From Rhodoferax sp. (GTDB taxonomy: Bacteria > Pseudomonadota > Gammaproteobacteria > Burkholderiales > Burkholderiaceae_C): DNA of 64,000 nucleotides. The notes under the pieces are model-generated. The model saw nothing but the letters and a program-made list of their open reading frames with translations. It was not told the DNA's origin and did not search any database. The stretch is taken from assembly GCA_030682475.1 (NCBI GenBank), contig JAUXOA010000074.1, positions 1-64,000 of the forward strand, given 5' to 3'. Made by a program: the position numbers and the translations under genes. Of this stretch, positions 1 to 6,408 are shown one piece after another (the first letter of the stretch is position 1; every line of letters starts with the position of its first letter).

Positions 1-137
1 CAAAGCCGCCATCAGGCTCAGAGGGTGTCGAAATTGCGGCACACTACAGGCATGAACGCTCAATTCCCGATGGTCAATCCGCGCAAGGTGCAACGCCACA
101 GTGGGGCGCCTGGAAACCGCGTTTTTTTACAACCTCG

Positions 138-1106
138 TTAGCCTTCATGCAGTTCGTCCTCGATCCCGACAATCGAAACTGTCCCGACGGCGTTCTGTTG
201 GAAGATTTGCGCCGAGTGGCCGTCCACCTGGGTAGGGCCTCCATCACGAAGGATGAGTACAACAAGCATGGCCGTTTCGCCGCTGCAACCATGCAAAATC
301 GGTTCGGCTCATGGAATTCGGCTCTAGAGAAGAGCGGGTTGGTGGTCGCGAAGCGAATAGGCATTCCACGTGACGAACTCCTTGCTGACCTCAATCGGGT
401 TGCGGGAGACTTGGGAACGCAGGTGCTTTCAACCGCCGACTACGGGCCATCGGGCCGATTTTCGGTAGCGACGTTCCAACGAACTTTCGGTTCATGGCCG
501 AGTGCACTTGAGGCTGCAGGTCTGGAGGTTTCCGAATTATGGCGACCGAAGGCACCCGATGAAGAACTCCTCAGTAACCTCGCAGAAGTTTGGGAGTCTC
601 TTGGCCGCCAACCCAAGAAATCCGATATGGTGCCGCCGCTTTCTCGTGTTTCCGCGCATTCTTACGTTCGGCGGTTTGGTTCATGGCGAGGTGCTCTGGA
701 ATCGTTTGTGAAAGCAGCGAATCTCAATGTTCTAGAGGCGGACCCCACACCTTCTGTTTCAGTTCAATCGACTGGTCTTCAAACAGCCAAGAAAGCAACG
801 CAGCGCAATCCGTCCTGGCAACTTCGCTTCCTCGTAAATCGCAGAGACCGTTTCACGTGCTGTGCGTGCGGTCGCTCGCCTGCCACCCATCTTGGAGTTG
901 TGCTCCACCTTGATCACATCGATCCTTGGAGCAAAGGCGGCGAAACTGTTTTCGCTAATCTTCAGACTCTTTGCGAAGTCTGCAACATTGGAAAGGGCAG
1001 CTTGCCCATGCACGAGAATGAAGGCTAACAGGTCGTTCGACACGGACGCGCAAGTGCGTTCGGCCGCTGCGCGGCCTCGCATCTTGCGCGCCGGTCAGCT
1101 CCAACG
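138..1106 (+). mobile_element. Integron-type gene cassette carrying an HNH endonuclease gene
   Basis: The gene at 147-1028 is bounded like a mobile cassette. On its left is a core site GTTAGCC (137-143). On its right is a complete attC-like site (1023-1112) whose outer box GGCTAAC is the exact reverse complement of the left core, as expected when a cassette is cut between G and TT of its own recombination site. The start codon lies 4 bases from the left boundary and the stop codon TAA lies inside the attC outer box, both typical of cassettes. No integrase is visible; it would have to lie left of the window. The sequence before 137 does not look like an attC, so the left junction may be an attI site or a decayed site. 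Confidence 0.72.
147..1028 (+). CDS. HNH endonuclease with HNH-associated repeats
   Basis: This 293-residue protein has an N-terminal array of about three 55-60-residue repeats, each ending in a variant of FGSW-x-x-ALE (near residues 53, 113 and 176). The pattern matches the homing-endonuclease-associated repeat that precedes some HNH nucleases. The last 60 residues form an HNH/treble-clef nuclease: CCACGRSP, then the catalytic LHLDHIDPWSKGG, then LQTLCEVCNIGKG, giving two CxxC zinc pairs around the His-Asp-His core. It is predicted to nick or cut DNA; its target is unknown. The start has only 4 bases of leader inside the cassette. It is the only gene of an apparent integron cassette and its role (defence, mobility or anti-phage) cannot be read from sequence. 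Confidence 0.8.
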   Translation: MQFVLDPDNRNCPDGVLLEDLRRVAVHLGRASITKDEYNKHGRFAAATMQNRFGSWNSALEKSGLVVAKRIGIPRDELLADLNRVAGDLGTQVLSTADYGPSGRFSVATFQRTFGSWPSALEAAGLEVSELWRPKAPDEELLSNLAEVWESLGRQPKKSDMVPPLSRVSAHSYVRRFGSWRGALESFVKAANLNVLEADPTPSVSVQSTGLQTAKKATQRNPSWQLRFLVNRRDRFTCCACGRSPATHLGVVLHLDHIDPWSKGGETVFANLQTLCEVCNIGKGSLPMHENEG

Positions 1107-1112
1107 TTGAAC
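1023..1112 (+). other. attC recombination site
   Basis: The site runs from GGCTAAC (1023-1029) to GTTGAAC (1106-1112, fits GTTRRRY). Between them, CGTTCGACACGGAC on the left and CCGGTCAGCTCCAACG on the right resemble the inner boxes of class 1 integron attC sites such as that of aadA. The arms pair as GCGCAAG (1048-1054) with CTTGCGC (1083-1089). Inside is a further hairpin, TGCG with CGCA and GGCCGC with GCGGCC, forming the variable terminal structure. About 90 bases long, within the usual attC range. Confidence 0.78.
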
Positions 1113-1208
1113 GCGGAGCATCGGTTCTCTGACAATATCTCTCGCTGCCCCACCGGCTACGACGGACCTGAGCAATGCAAAGTCCAGGTGTGCCGATGAC
1201 TCAAGCCC

Positions 1209-2531
1209 TCATGGCAAGTGCGGTTTGCTGTTCGCAGCAGACTTCGATGGCCCTTTGGCTCCAACAGGCGCCATCGTCGGCGCCAGTTCCCTGGCAATGG
1301 TTTTGAAGTTTTTTGCCCAATTTTTCGCGCCGGCCTTTTGGGCTCCCAGCGAAATGGCAAGGGCCTCGAAATCGTTCGCGGCGCTCAAAGCCTGGTCAAT
1401 GCCATCGCTGGCTATGGCTTGGGGAAGTCCCAGCTTGTCGGCAAAACTCAACAGGTGGCCGCGATTGATGTCTTTTCCAATTCCGGACACGGACATGGTT
1501 TGCCAGCCCGACGGGCCTGGGCTGGGACATAGATCAAACGCGGGCGACAGCTCCCACTTGCCCTGCTGGTCCATGCTGAACGCGAAATTTTTGCTGTGGT
1601 CGTCTCGCATCGAGAGTGCCACGTTGAAGCAGGCTTGCCGATAAAGCCGCTCGCATTCAGGCGTGCCGGAAAGTTTCCCTGACACCTGGGCCAGATGGTA
1701 GTAGTCGAGCTTGGGGACGTGAAAATCGTCGTTCAACAACGCGGCCAAGCTTTGCATGAACACGCGCCCGCCGCCTGGGAGTCGGTCAAAGCGCTCAACG
1801 GCCAGCGCCGCTCCATTGGGATGAAGCAACAAGCTCCCGCGAGCTGCTTTCACGCCATGTTTGGCCGCTAATTGAAGGCACGCCGCCTCATAGAACGGCT
1901 CGTTCTTGTCGCCTTTTGCAGGTGCGAATTTCACCAAACAAGGGGCGAAGCCCTCCGGCGTCTTGGGGCTATCGCCCAAAATGACCGTTTTGCCGTCGTC
2001 GCTCACAGCCGCCCAGAACTTGGGCCGCGCGCCCTGCGCCGATCCACCGGCTTTGATCGCGGCCTCGGGAATGTCCTTGAAATTTTCAACATCGGCTTTC
2101 GCGGCGTGGATCCCCAGCTCGGAAATGTCCATGAGCTGGCGACTCTCGGCTCCGGAAATGACGGGCTTGTATGTCAGAGCCCCCAAACCGCGCTCGCCAA
2201 CCCATGCCAAACGATGCAAGGGCGTAACGCTGTCCAGACTGAAGCCTGCCGACACAAGCGACTTGTTCATGAGCCTGAGGCCGAAGCCATCGGGAATCGA
2301 GTCGTTGAGCATCCCATGCAAGCCCCCGAAAGGCTTGGGATCGGCCATGTGCACGCCCTTGAGCAATGGCAAATGAAGCGGTGACAGCGAGTAGCCCGAT
2401 TTGAGGGCTTCCTCGCTCCACTCAAAAGCCGCGACTTTCTTACTTGCAACCCAGAGGCACTCGCCCAGCAAAAGCGGCGTCGAGCTGGTCCCGAAGTCCA
2501 AATAAACTTGAAGCCTCTGCTTGCTTGTCAT
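1209..2531 (-). CDS. hipA: HipA-type serine/threonine kinase toxin
   Basis: A 440-residue HipA-family kinase. In characterised members the toxin phosphorylates glutamyl-tRNA synthetase or a related target, stalls translation and promotes persistence. The N-terminal subdomain is typical of HipA (HGMLNDSIPDGFGLRLMNK). The catalytic segment is SMRDDHSKNFAF, with the His-Asp-Asp-His-x-x-Asn catalytic loop, followed by SPAFDLCPSPGP, the metal-binding segment. All key residues look intact, so it is probably active. The start overlaps the stop of hipB by 4 bases, giving translational coupling with the antitoxin first. It lies beside an integron cassette, which fits an accessory region. Confidence 0.9.
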   Translation of the reverse strand: MTSKQRLQVYLDFGTSSTPLLLGECLWVASKKVAAFEWSEEALKSGYSLSPLHLPLLKGVHMADPKPFGGLHGMLNDSIPDGFGLRLMNKSLVSAGFSLDSVTPLHRLAWVGERGLGALTYKPVISGAESRQLMDISELGIHAAKADVENFKDIPEAAIKAGGSAQGARPKFWAAVSDDGKTVILGDSPKTPEGFAPCLVKFAPAKGDKNEPFYEAACLQLAAKHGVKAARGSLLLHPNGAALAVERFDRLPGGGRVFMQSLAALLNDDFHVPKLDYYHLAQVSGKLSGTPECERLYRQACFNVALSMRDDHSKNFAFSMDQQGKWELSPAFDLCPSPGPSGWQTMSVSGIGKDINRGHLLSFADKLGLPQAIASDGIDQALSAANDFEALAISLGAQKAGAKNWAKNFKTIARELAPTMAPVGAKGPSKSAANSKPHLP

Positions 2532-2836
2532 GGCCTCACTCGCACGCGGGTGGGCTCAACGCGCGCGGCTTCAATGCGCTCGATCTCGTCAAGGTTTCGC
2601 GGCTTGGGTTGGCAGCTCTCCAAAATCCCGCCCGTCATGCCAAGAGCGCGAGCTACGCGAAGGAAGGTGACGAGCTCGACTTTGCCGGCGCCTTCTAGAT
2701 TTTTGATCGATTGAAGGCTGGCCTCGCTCATCTTGGCTAAATCCACTTGACGCAAGCCATGCGCGACACGGGCCAAGCGCATGTTCTTGCCAATTTCCTC
2801 TGCCAATTCTGTGGGGTTCGTCAATTCGTAAATCAT
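2528..2836 (-). CDS. hipB: HipB-type XRE-family antitoxin
   Basis: A small helix-turn-helix protein (102 residues from the ATG at 2836, preceded by GGAAG). A GTG at 2854 would add six residues without a visible ribosome-binding site. The XRE domain covers about residues 12-65 (IGKNMRLARVAHGLRQVDLA, then the recognition helix region SEASLQSIKNLE). In HipBA systems the HTH protein binds the operator and neutralises the kinase. The C-terminal tail is Arg/Glu-rich. It directly precedes and overlaps hipA, and an imperfect palindrome 42 bases upstream is a candidate operator. Confidence 0.85.
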   Translation of the reverse strand: MIYELTNPTELAEEIGKNMRLARVAHGLRQVDLAKMSEASLQSIKNLEGAGKVELVTFLRVARALGMTGGILESCQPKPRNLDEIERIEAARVEPTRVRVRP

Positions 2837-2877
2837 ATACTTCCAGAAAGCCACTAATTCAACTTTTTCAGTATAAC

Positions 2878-2893
2878 AGCTCTTATAAAAGCT
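2878..2893 (-). promoter_or_regulatory. Candidate hipBA operator palindrome
   Basis: AGCTCTTATAAAAGCT is a near-perfect 16-base palindrome (one mismatched pair) in the AT-rich leader upstream of hipB. HipB proteins bind short palindromes in this position, so it is the best operator candidate; there is only one clear copy and the assignment is inferred from position. Confidence 0.35.
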
Positions 2894-2964
2894 TCAATTT
2901 GTGGCTGAGAATTGATCGACACCCTTGTCCCATGGGCGTAAAAACTTTTGCTTTGATAGGAATT

Positions 2965-3357
2965 TTAGGGCTTGACCATAGGCCAAGCACGCGTCGCCCA
3001 CAGACTCATCCCCCCTTTAACGTAGCTGGCGTTGCTGTAGCCTGCGGCCTGCAATTGCTCAACGATCCGTGATGAACGATTTTGCGTGTTGCAGATCACC
3101 AGAACTGGTTCTGCCCCGGGCTTGGGGAGTTCCGCCAGGCGTTTTCCGAGTTGTCCCATCGGGATCAGCAGTGCGCCTTTGGCAACACCAGTGGCATATT
3201 CGCTCGGCTCTCGAATATCGACGACTACAGCGGAAGATTTTTGAAGTGCCTCGCGCGCGTCCTCCAAGGTGACAGAAGGGGCGGCATTGGAGCTGCAGCC
3301 GATGCTCAACAGCAAGGCGCCATACGCCAGCGTCGATAGGAAGTTTCGGAGTTTCAT
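2965..3357 (-). CDS. Rhodanese-domain lipoprotein
   Basis: A 130-residue exported protein. Residues 1-21 form a lipoprotein signal ending in LLSIGC, so Cys21 should be lipidated. The rest is a single rhodanese domain: VVVDIREPSEYATGVAKGA in the middle and a C-terminal KGGMSLWATRAWP. The active-site loop is CNTQNRSS rather than the common CxxGxRS, so the nucleophilic Cys is kept but the loop is atypical. It may relay sulfane sulfur or act as a redox or binding protein in the envelope; the substrate is unknown. It follows hemL by 28 bases on the same strand and may share its transcript. Confidence 0.82.
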   Translation of the reverse strand: MKLRNFLSTLAYGALLLSIGCSSNAAPSVTLEDAREALQKSSAVVVDIREPSEYATGVAKGALLIPMGQLGKRLAELPKPGAEPVLVICNTQNRSSRIVEQLQAAGYSNASYVKGGMSLWATRAWPMVKP

Positions 3358-3385
3358 GGTATTTCTGGTTGCCTATGGTCAGCCA

Positions 3386-4696
3386 CTATTTTGCGAGCAT
3401 TTTAAAAATCTCGCGCGCCGCCTGCACGGTCGCTGCAATATCTTCGTCGGTGTGGGCGGCGCTGACAAAACCCGCTTCATAGAGGGCTGGCGCAATGTAC
3501 ACGCCGCGATCGAGCAGACCATGGAATAACTGATTGAAGCGGGCCGTGTCGGTGGTCATGACCTGGGCGTAATTCTGCGGTAGCGCGTCGAACAGGAAGA
3601 AGCCGAACATACCGCCCTCGCAGTCGGCGCTGAAAGGAACGCCTTCGGCTGCGGCAGCAGCCTGGAGGCCGTCGGTCAGCGAGCGGGTCTTGCGCGACAA
3701 AGCTTCAAAAAATCCCGGTTTGCTTATTTCGCGCAGAGTGGCCAGGCCACAGGCGGTGGCCACCGGGTTGCCCGACAGCGTGCCGGCCTGGTACACCGCT
3801 CCCAGGGGTGCGAGGTGTTCCATCACGGCACGTCGGGCGCCAAAGGCCGCCAGCGGCATACCGCCGCCAATCACCTTGCCCATGACCGTGATGTCGGGCT
3901 CGAAGCCGGGAATGTCACGGGCATAGACGCTTTGCGCGCCGCCCAGGGCGACCCGAAACCCATTCATGACCTCATCAAACACCAGCAGAGTGCCGTGCTG
4001 GGTGCACAGCTCGCGACAGCGTTTCATGAAAGGCACCGAGGCGCGCACGAAATTCATGTTGCCGGCGATCGGCTCGATCATCAGGCAGGCGATCGAGTCG
4101 CCATGCAAGGCAAAGGCTTCTTCCAACTGCCCGATATGGTTGTATTCGAGCACCAGCGTGTGCTGCACCACCTCAGCCGGCACGCCGGCGCTGGTGGCGT
4201 TGCCAAAGGTAGCCAGACCCGAGCCGGCCTTGACCAGCAGCGCATCGGCATGTCCGTGGTAGCAGCCTTCAAACTTGATCAGTTTGCTGCGGCCGGTGGC
4301 GCCGCGGGCCAGACGGATGGCGCTCATCGCCGCCTCGGTGCCGGAACTGACCAGGCGCACCATGTCCATGGAGGGCACCAAGCGCAAAATTTCTTCCGCC
4401 AGTTCAACCTCGCGCTCGGTCGGTGCGCCGTAAGAAAAGCCTTCGAGTACCGCTGTCTGCACGGCCTGGACCACTGCGGGGTGGCCGTGGCCCAGAATCA
4501 TCGGGCCCCAGGAGCCGATGTAGTCGATGTAACGCTGGTCATTGGCGTCCCAGAAATAGGCGCCCTGGGCGCGTTTGACAAAGCGCGGCGTGCCACCGAC
4601 TGCTTTGAATGCCCTGACCGGTGAATTGACGCCGCCAGGGATCACCTTTTTGGCGCGTTCAAACAGCGTGTGGTTGTTATCAGTGTTTTGTGTCAT
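3386..4696 (-). CDS. hemL: Glutamate-1-semialdehyde 2,1-aminomutase
   Basis: This PLP enzyme converts glutamate-1-semialdehyde to 5-aminolevulinate, the C5 route to haem and other tetrapyrroles. The protein is 436 residues from the ATG at 4696 (MTQNTDNN), the usual length; a TTG at 4759 would add 21 residues not seen in the family. Signatures are [19 protein letters not shown] at the N-terminus, [21 protein letters not shown]-type [11 protein letters not shown], and the PLP lysine in [14 protein letters not shown]. It is transcribed away from the rubredoxin gene, a neighbour arrangement common in Comamonadaceae. Confidence 0.96.
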   Translation of the reverse strand: MTQNTDNNHTLFERAKKVIPGGVNSPVRAFKAVGGTPRFVKRAQGAYFWDANDQRYIDYIGSWGPMILGHGHPAVVQAVQTAVLEGFSYGAPTEREVELAEEILRLVPSMDMVRLVSSGTEAAMSAIRLARGATGRSKLIKFEGCYHGHADALLVKAGSGLATFGNATSAGVPAEVVQHTLVLEYNHIGQLEEAFALHGDSIACLMIEPIAGNMNFVRASVPFMKRCRELCTQHGTLLVFDEVMNGFRVALGGAQSVYARDIPGFEPDITVMGKVIGGGMPLAAFGARRAVMEHLAPLGAVYQAGTLSGNPVATACGLATLREISKPGFFEALSRKTRSLTDGLQAAAAAEGVPFSADCEGGMFGFFLFDALPQNYAQVMTTDTARFNQLFHGLLDRGVYIAPALYEAGFVSAAHTDEDIAATVQAAREIFKMLAK

Positions 4697-4841
4697 GGGG
4701 AGGGAGTTCCAGAGTGGGAATAAGGGAGTCTGGGGCAATATCAGTTCTTCTTCAGGCAAAATGTCGCAGGTTGTGGCGAGGCAGATAAAACGCGCACGTT
4801 TATTTTCAATAATTCCATTCTATGAGAAGGCTCTGTAAGCG

Positions 4842-5015
4842 GTGAACGAAACTAAAACGTGGATGTGTCTGATTTGTGGCTGGATCTATGACGAAGAGAC
4901 GGGGGCTCCCGACCATGGCATTGCGCCAGGGACACCCTGGAGTGCCGTGCCTGTCAACTGGACATGCCCCGAATGTGGTGCCCGCAAAGAAGACTTCGAA
5001 ATGGTGCAAATTTGA
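4842..5015 (+). CDS. rubA: Rubredoxin
   Basis: A 57-residue protein starting at GTG 4842, with AAGG upstream. It has the two rubredoxin iron-binding pairs, MCLICGWIYDEE and CPECGARKEDFE, and the aromatic/proline core around GIAPGTPWSAVPVNW. A single Fe is held by four cysteines, and the protein carries one electron at a time between reductases and oxygenases or peroxide/superoxide-handling enzymes. It sits 62 bases before the pilus chemosensory operon, a linkage often seen in betaproteobacteria, although no functional tie to pili is shown. Confidence 0.95.
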   Translation: MNETKTWMCLICGWIYDEETGAPDHGIAPGTPWSAVPVNWTCPECGARKEDFEMVQI

Positions 5016-5077
5016 GTTCCTGTGTGTAGGATGTGCACCATCCTTATTTTTAAATGTCAGTTCAGGAGCAGTGTCTT

Positions 5078-5476
5078 GTGAATACGACGGAATCGACTTT
5101 CAAAGTTCTGGTGATTGACGACAGCAACACCATTCGGCGCAGTGCCGAAATTTTTCTCAAACAAGGGGGGCACGAAGTCATGCTCGCTGAGGATGGTTTT
5201 GATGCGCTGGCCAAGGTGAATGACTACCAGCCGCATCTCGTTTTTTGCGACATTCTGATGCCCAGGCTGGATGGCTACCAGACCTGCGCCATCATCAAGC
5301 GCAATGCCAGGTTCTCTGCTGTGCCGGTTGTCATGTTGTCTTCCAAGGATGGTGTTTTTGATAAGGCGCGCGGGCGAATGGTCGGAGCGCAGGATTATTT
5401 GACTAAACCGTTCACCAAAGACCAGTTATTGCAGGCTGTTCAGCAGTTTGGCGCCGTGATGCAAGGAGAAAATTGA
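5078..5476 (+). CDS. pilG: Twitching-motility response regulator PilG
   Basis: A stand-alone receiver domain of 132 residues. It is phosphorylated by the ChpA kinase and stimulates pilus extension (in Pseudomonas, through cAMP signalling). The core motifs are VLVIDDSNTIRRSAE, the phospho-acceptor Asp in FCDILMPRLDGYQTC, SSKDGVFDKARG and the lysine in DYLTKPF; these closely match PilG of Pseudomonas. I chose GTG 5078, which has AGGAG nine bases upstream; an in-frame ATG at 5054 is the alternative and adds eight residues. It is the first gene of pilG-pilH-pilI-pilJ-chpA. Confidence 0.94.
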   Translation: MNTTESTFKVLVIDDSNTIRRSAEIFLKQGGHEVMLAEDGFDALAKVNDYQPHLVFCDILMPRLDGYQTCAIIKRNARFSAVPVVMLSSKDGVFDKARGRMVGAQDYLTKPFTKDQLLQAVQQFGAVMQGEN

Positions 5477-5841
5477 TGGCTATCCATAAAGTTCTGATCG
5501 TGGACGACTCAAAAACTCAATTGATGTTCATGACGAATTTGTTGCAGAAAAACGGAATGTCGGTCCGCACGGCAGAAGGTGCTGATGAAGTTTTTCACCG
5601 GCTGTCCGAAGAGAAACCCGATCTAATCCTGATGGATGTGGTGATGCCAGGTAAAAATGGGTTTCAACTGACGCGGTCAATTAACCGGACTCCTGAGTAC
5701 GCGGACATTCCGATCATCATGTGCACCAGCAAGAGTCTCGAGACTGACCGGGTGTGGGGTATGCGTCAGGGTGCGCGTGACTACATTACCAAACCGGTCG
5801 ATGCAGCCGAGCTGCTTGTCAAGATCAAGGCTTTGGGTTGA
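5476..5841 (+). CDS. pilH: Twitching-motility response regulator PilH
   Basis: A second single-domain receiver of 121 residues, with VLIVDDSKTQLMFM, the acceptor Asp in ILMDVVMPGKNGFQ, CTSKSLETDRVWGMRQGA and YITKPVD. In the Pil-Chp system PilH opposes PilG, acting as a phosphate sink or promoting retraction. Its ATG overlaps the last base of the pilG stop (TGATG), with AAGGAG just upstream, so the two are translationally coupled. Confidence 0.94.
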   Translation: MAIHKVLIVDDSKTQLMFMTNLLQKNGMSVRTAEGADEVFHRLSEEKPDLILMDVVMPGKNGFQLTRSINRTPEYADIPIIMCTSKSLETDRVWGMRQGARDYITKPVDAAELLVKIKALG

Positions 5842-5856
5842 AATCCTCAAGACCGC

Positions 5857-6387
5857 ATGGCTAATCGCGAAGCTCTGCGAGAACTACAGGCCCGCCTTGC
5901 CAGCAAATTGCAGGCGGCTCGTTCGGAGGGCGTGACAGCTTCGTGGCTGGCGGTGCGGGTGGGTGCGGCAAACTACCTCTTCCCGCTGGCGCAATCTGGC
6001 GAGATATTCCCTCTGGCCAACGTTCAGCTTGTGCCTTACGCCCGCCCATGGTTTATGGGGGTGGTCAATCTTCGCGGTGGCCTTTACGGCGTTGTTGATC
6101 TGGCAAGTTTCATGGCTGACGGGTCGACACCGGCCAGAACCGGGCAGTCGCTCGCGCAGGCCAGTGTCATCACGATCAATGCGGCGCTGGAACTCAATTG
6201 CGCGTTGATGGTGGACAGCTTGGCAGGACTGCGCAACCCTGAAGCGTTCTCCGACGCAGGGGTTCCGCCTGAAGGTTCGCCAGTTTATTTTGGTAATCGG
6301 TTTACTGATCTCAATGGGGTGCGCTGGCAGGAAATCAACCTGCAGTCTTTGTCTCAATTTGCCGAATTTCTCAGCATTGGTGCTTAA
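5857..6387 (+). CDS. pilI: CheW-like coupling protein PilI
   Basis: A 176-residue CheW-domain protein that links the PilJ receptor to the ChpA kinase. After a helical N-terminus comes the CheW fold: VRVGAANYLFPLAQSGEI, VQLVPYARPWFMGVVNLRGG (the canonical NxRG-type segment), LYGVVDLASFM, and a C-terminal WQEINLQSLSQFAEFL helix. It starts 15 bases after pilH and is followed 21 bases later by pilJ. Confidence 0.93.
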   Translation: MANREALRELQARLASKLQAARSEGVTASWLAVRVGAANYLFPLAQSGEIFPLANVQLVPYARPWFMGVVNLRGGLYGVVDLASFMADGSTPARTGQSLAQASVITINAALELNCALMVDSLAGLRNPEAFSDAGVPPEGSPVYFGNRFTDLNGVRWQEINLQSLSQFAEFLSIGA

Positions 6388-6408
6388 GTTTCTACCTGAG
6401 GTTTCCTT

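Noticed and set aside
1-137. A second attC before the HNH cassette
   Set aside because: Only the final core GTTAGCC is recognisable; the expected inner boxes and stem are missing. It may be an attI or a decayed site, so no attC is claimed.
3815-4624. 269-codon open frame on the + strand opposite hemL
   Set aside because: It is the mirror of the well-supported hemL frame, with low-complexity His/Gly/Ala composition and no motif.
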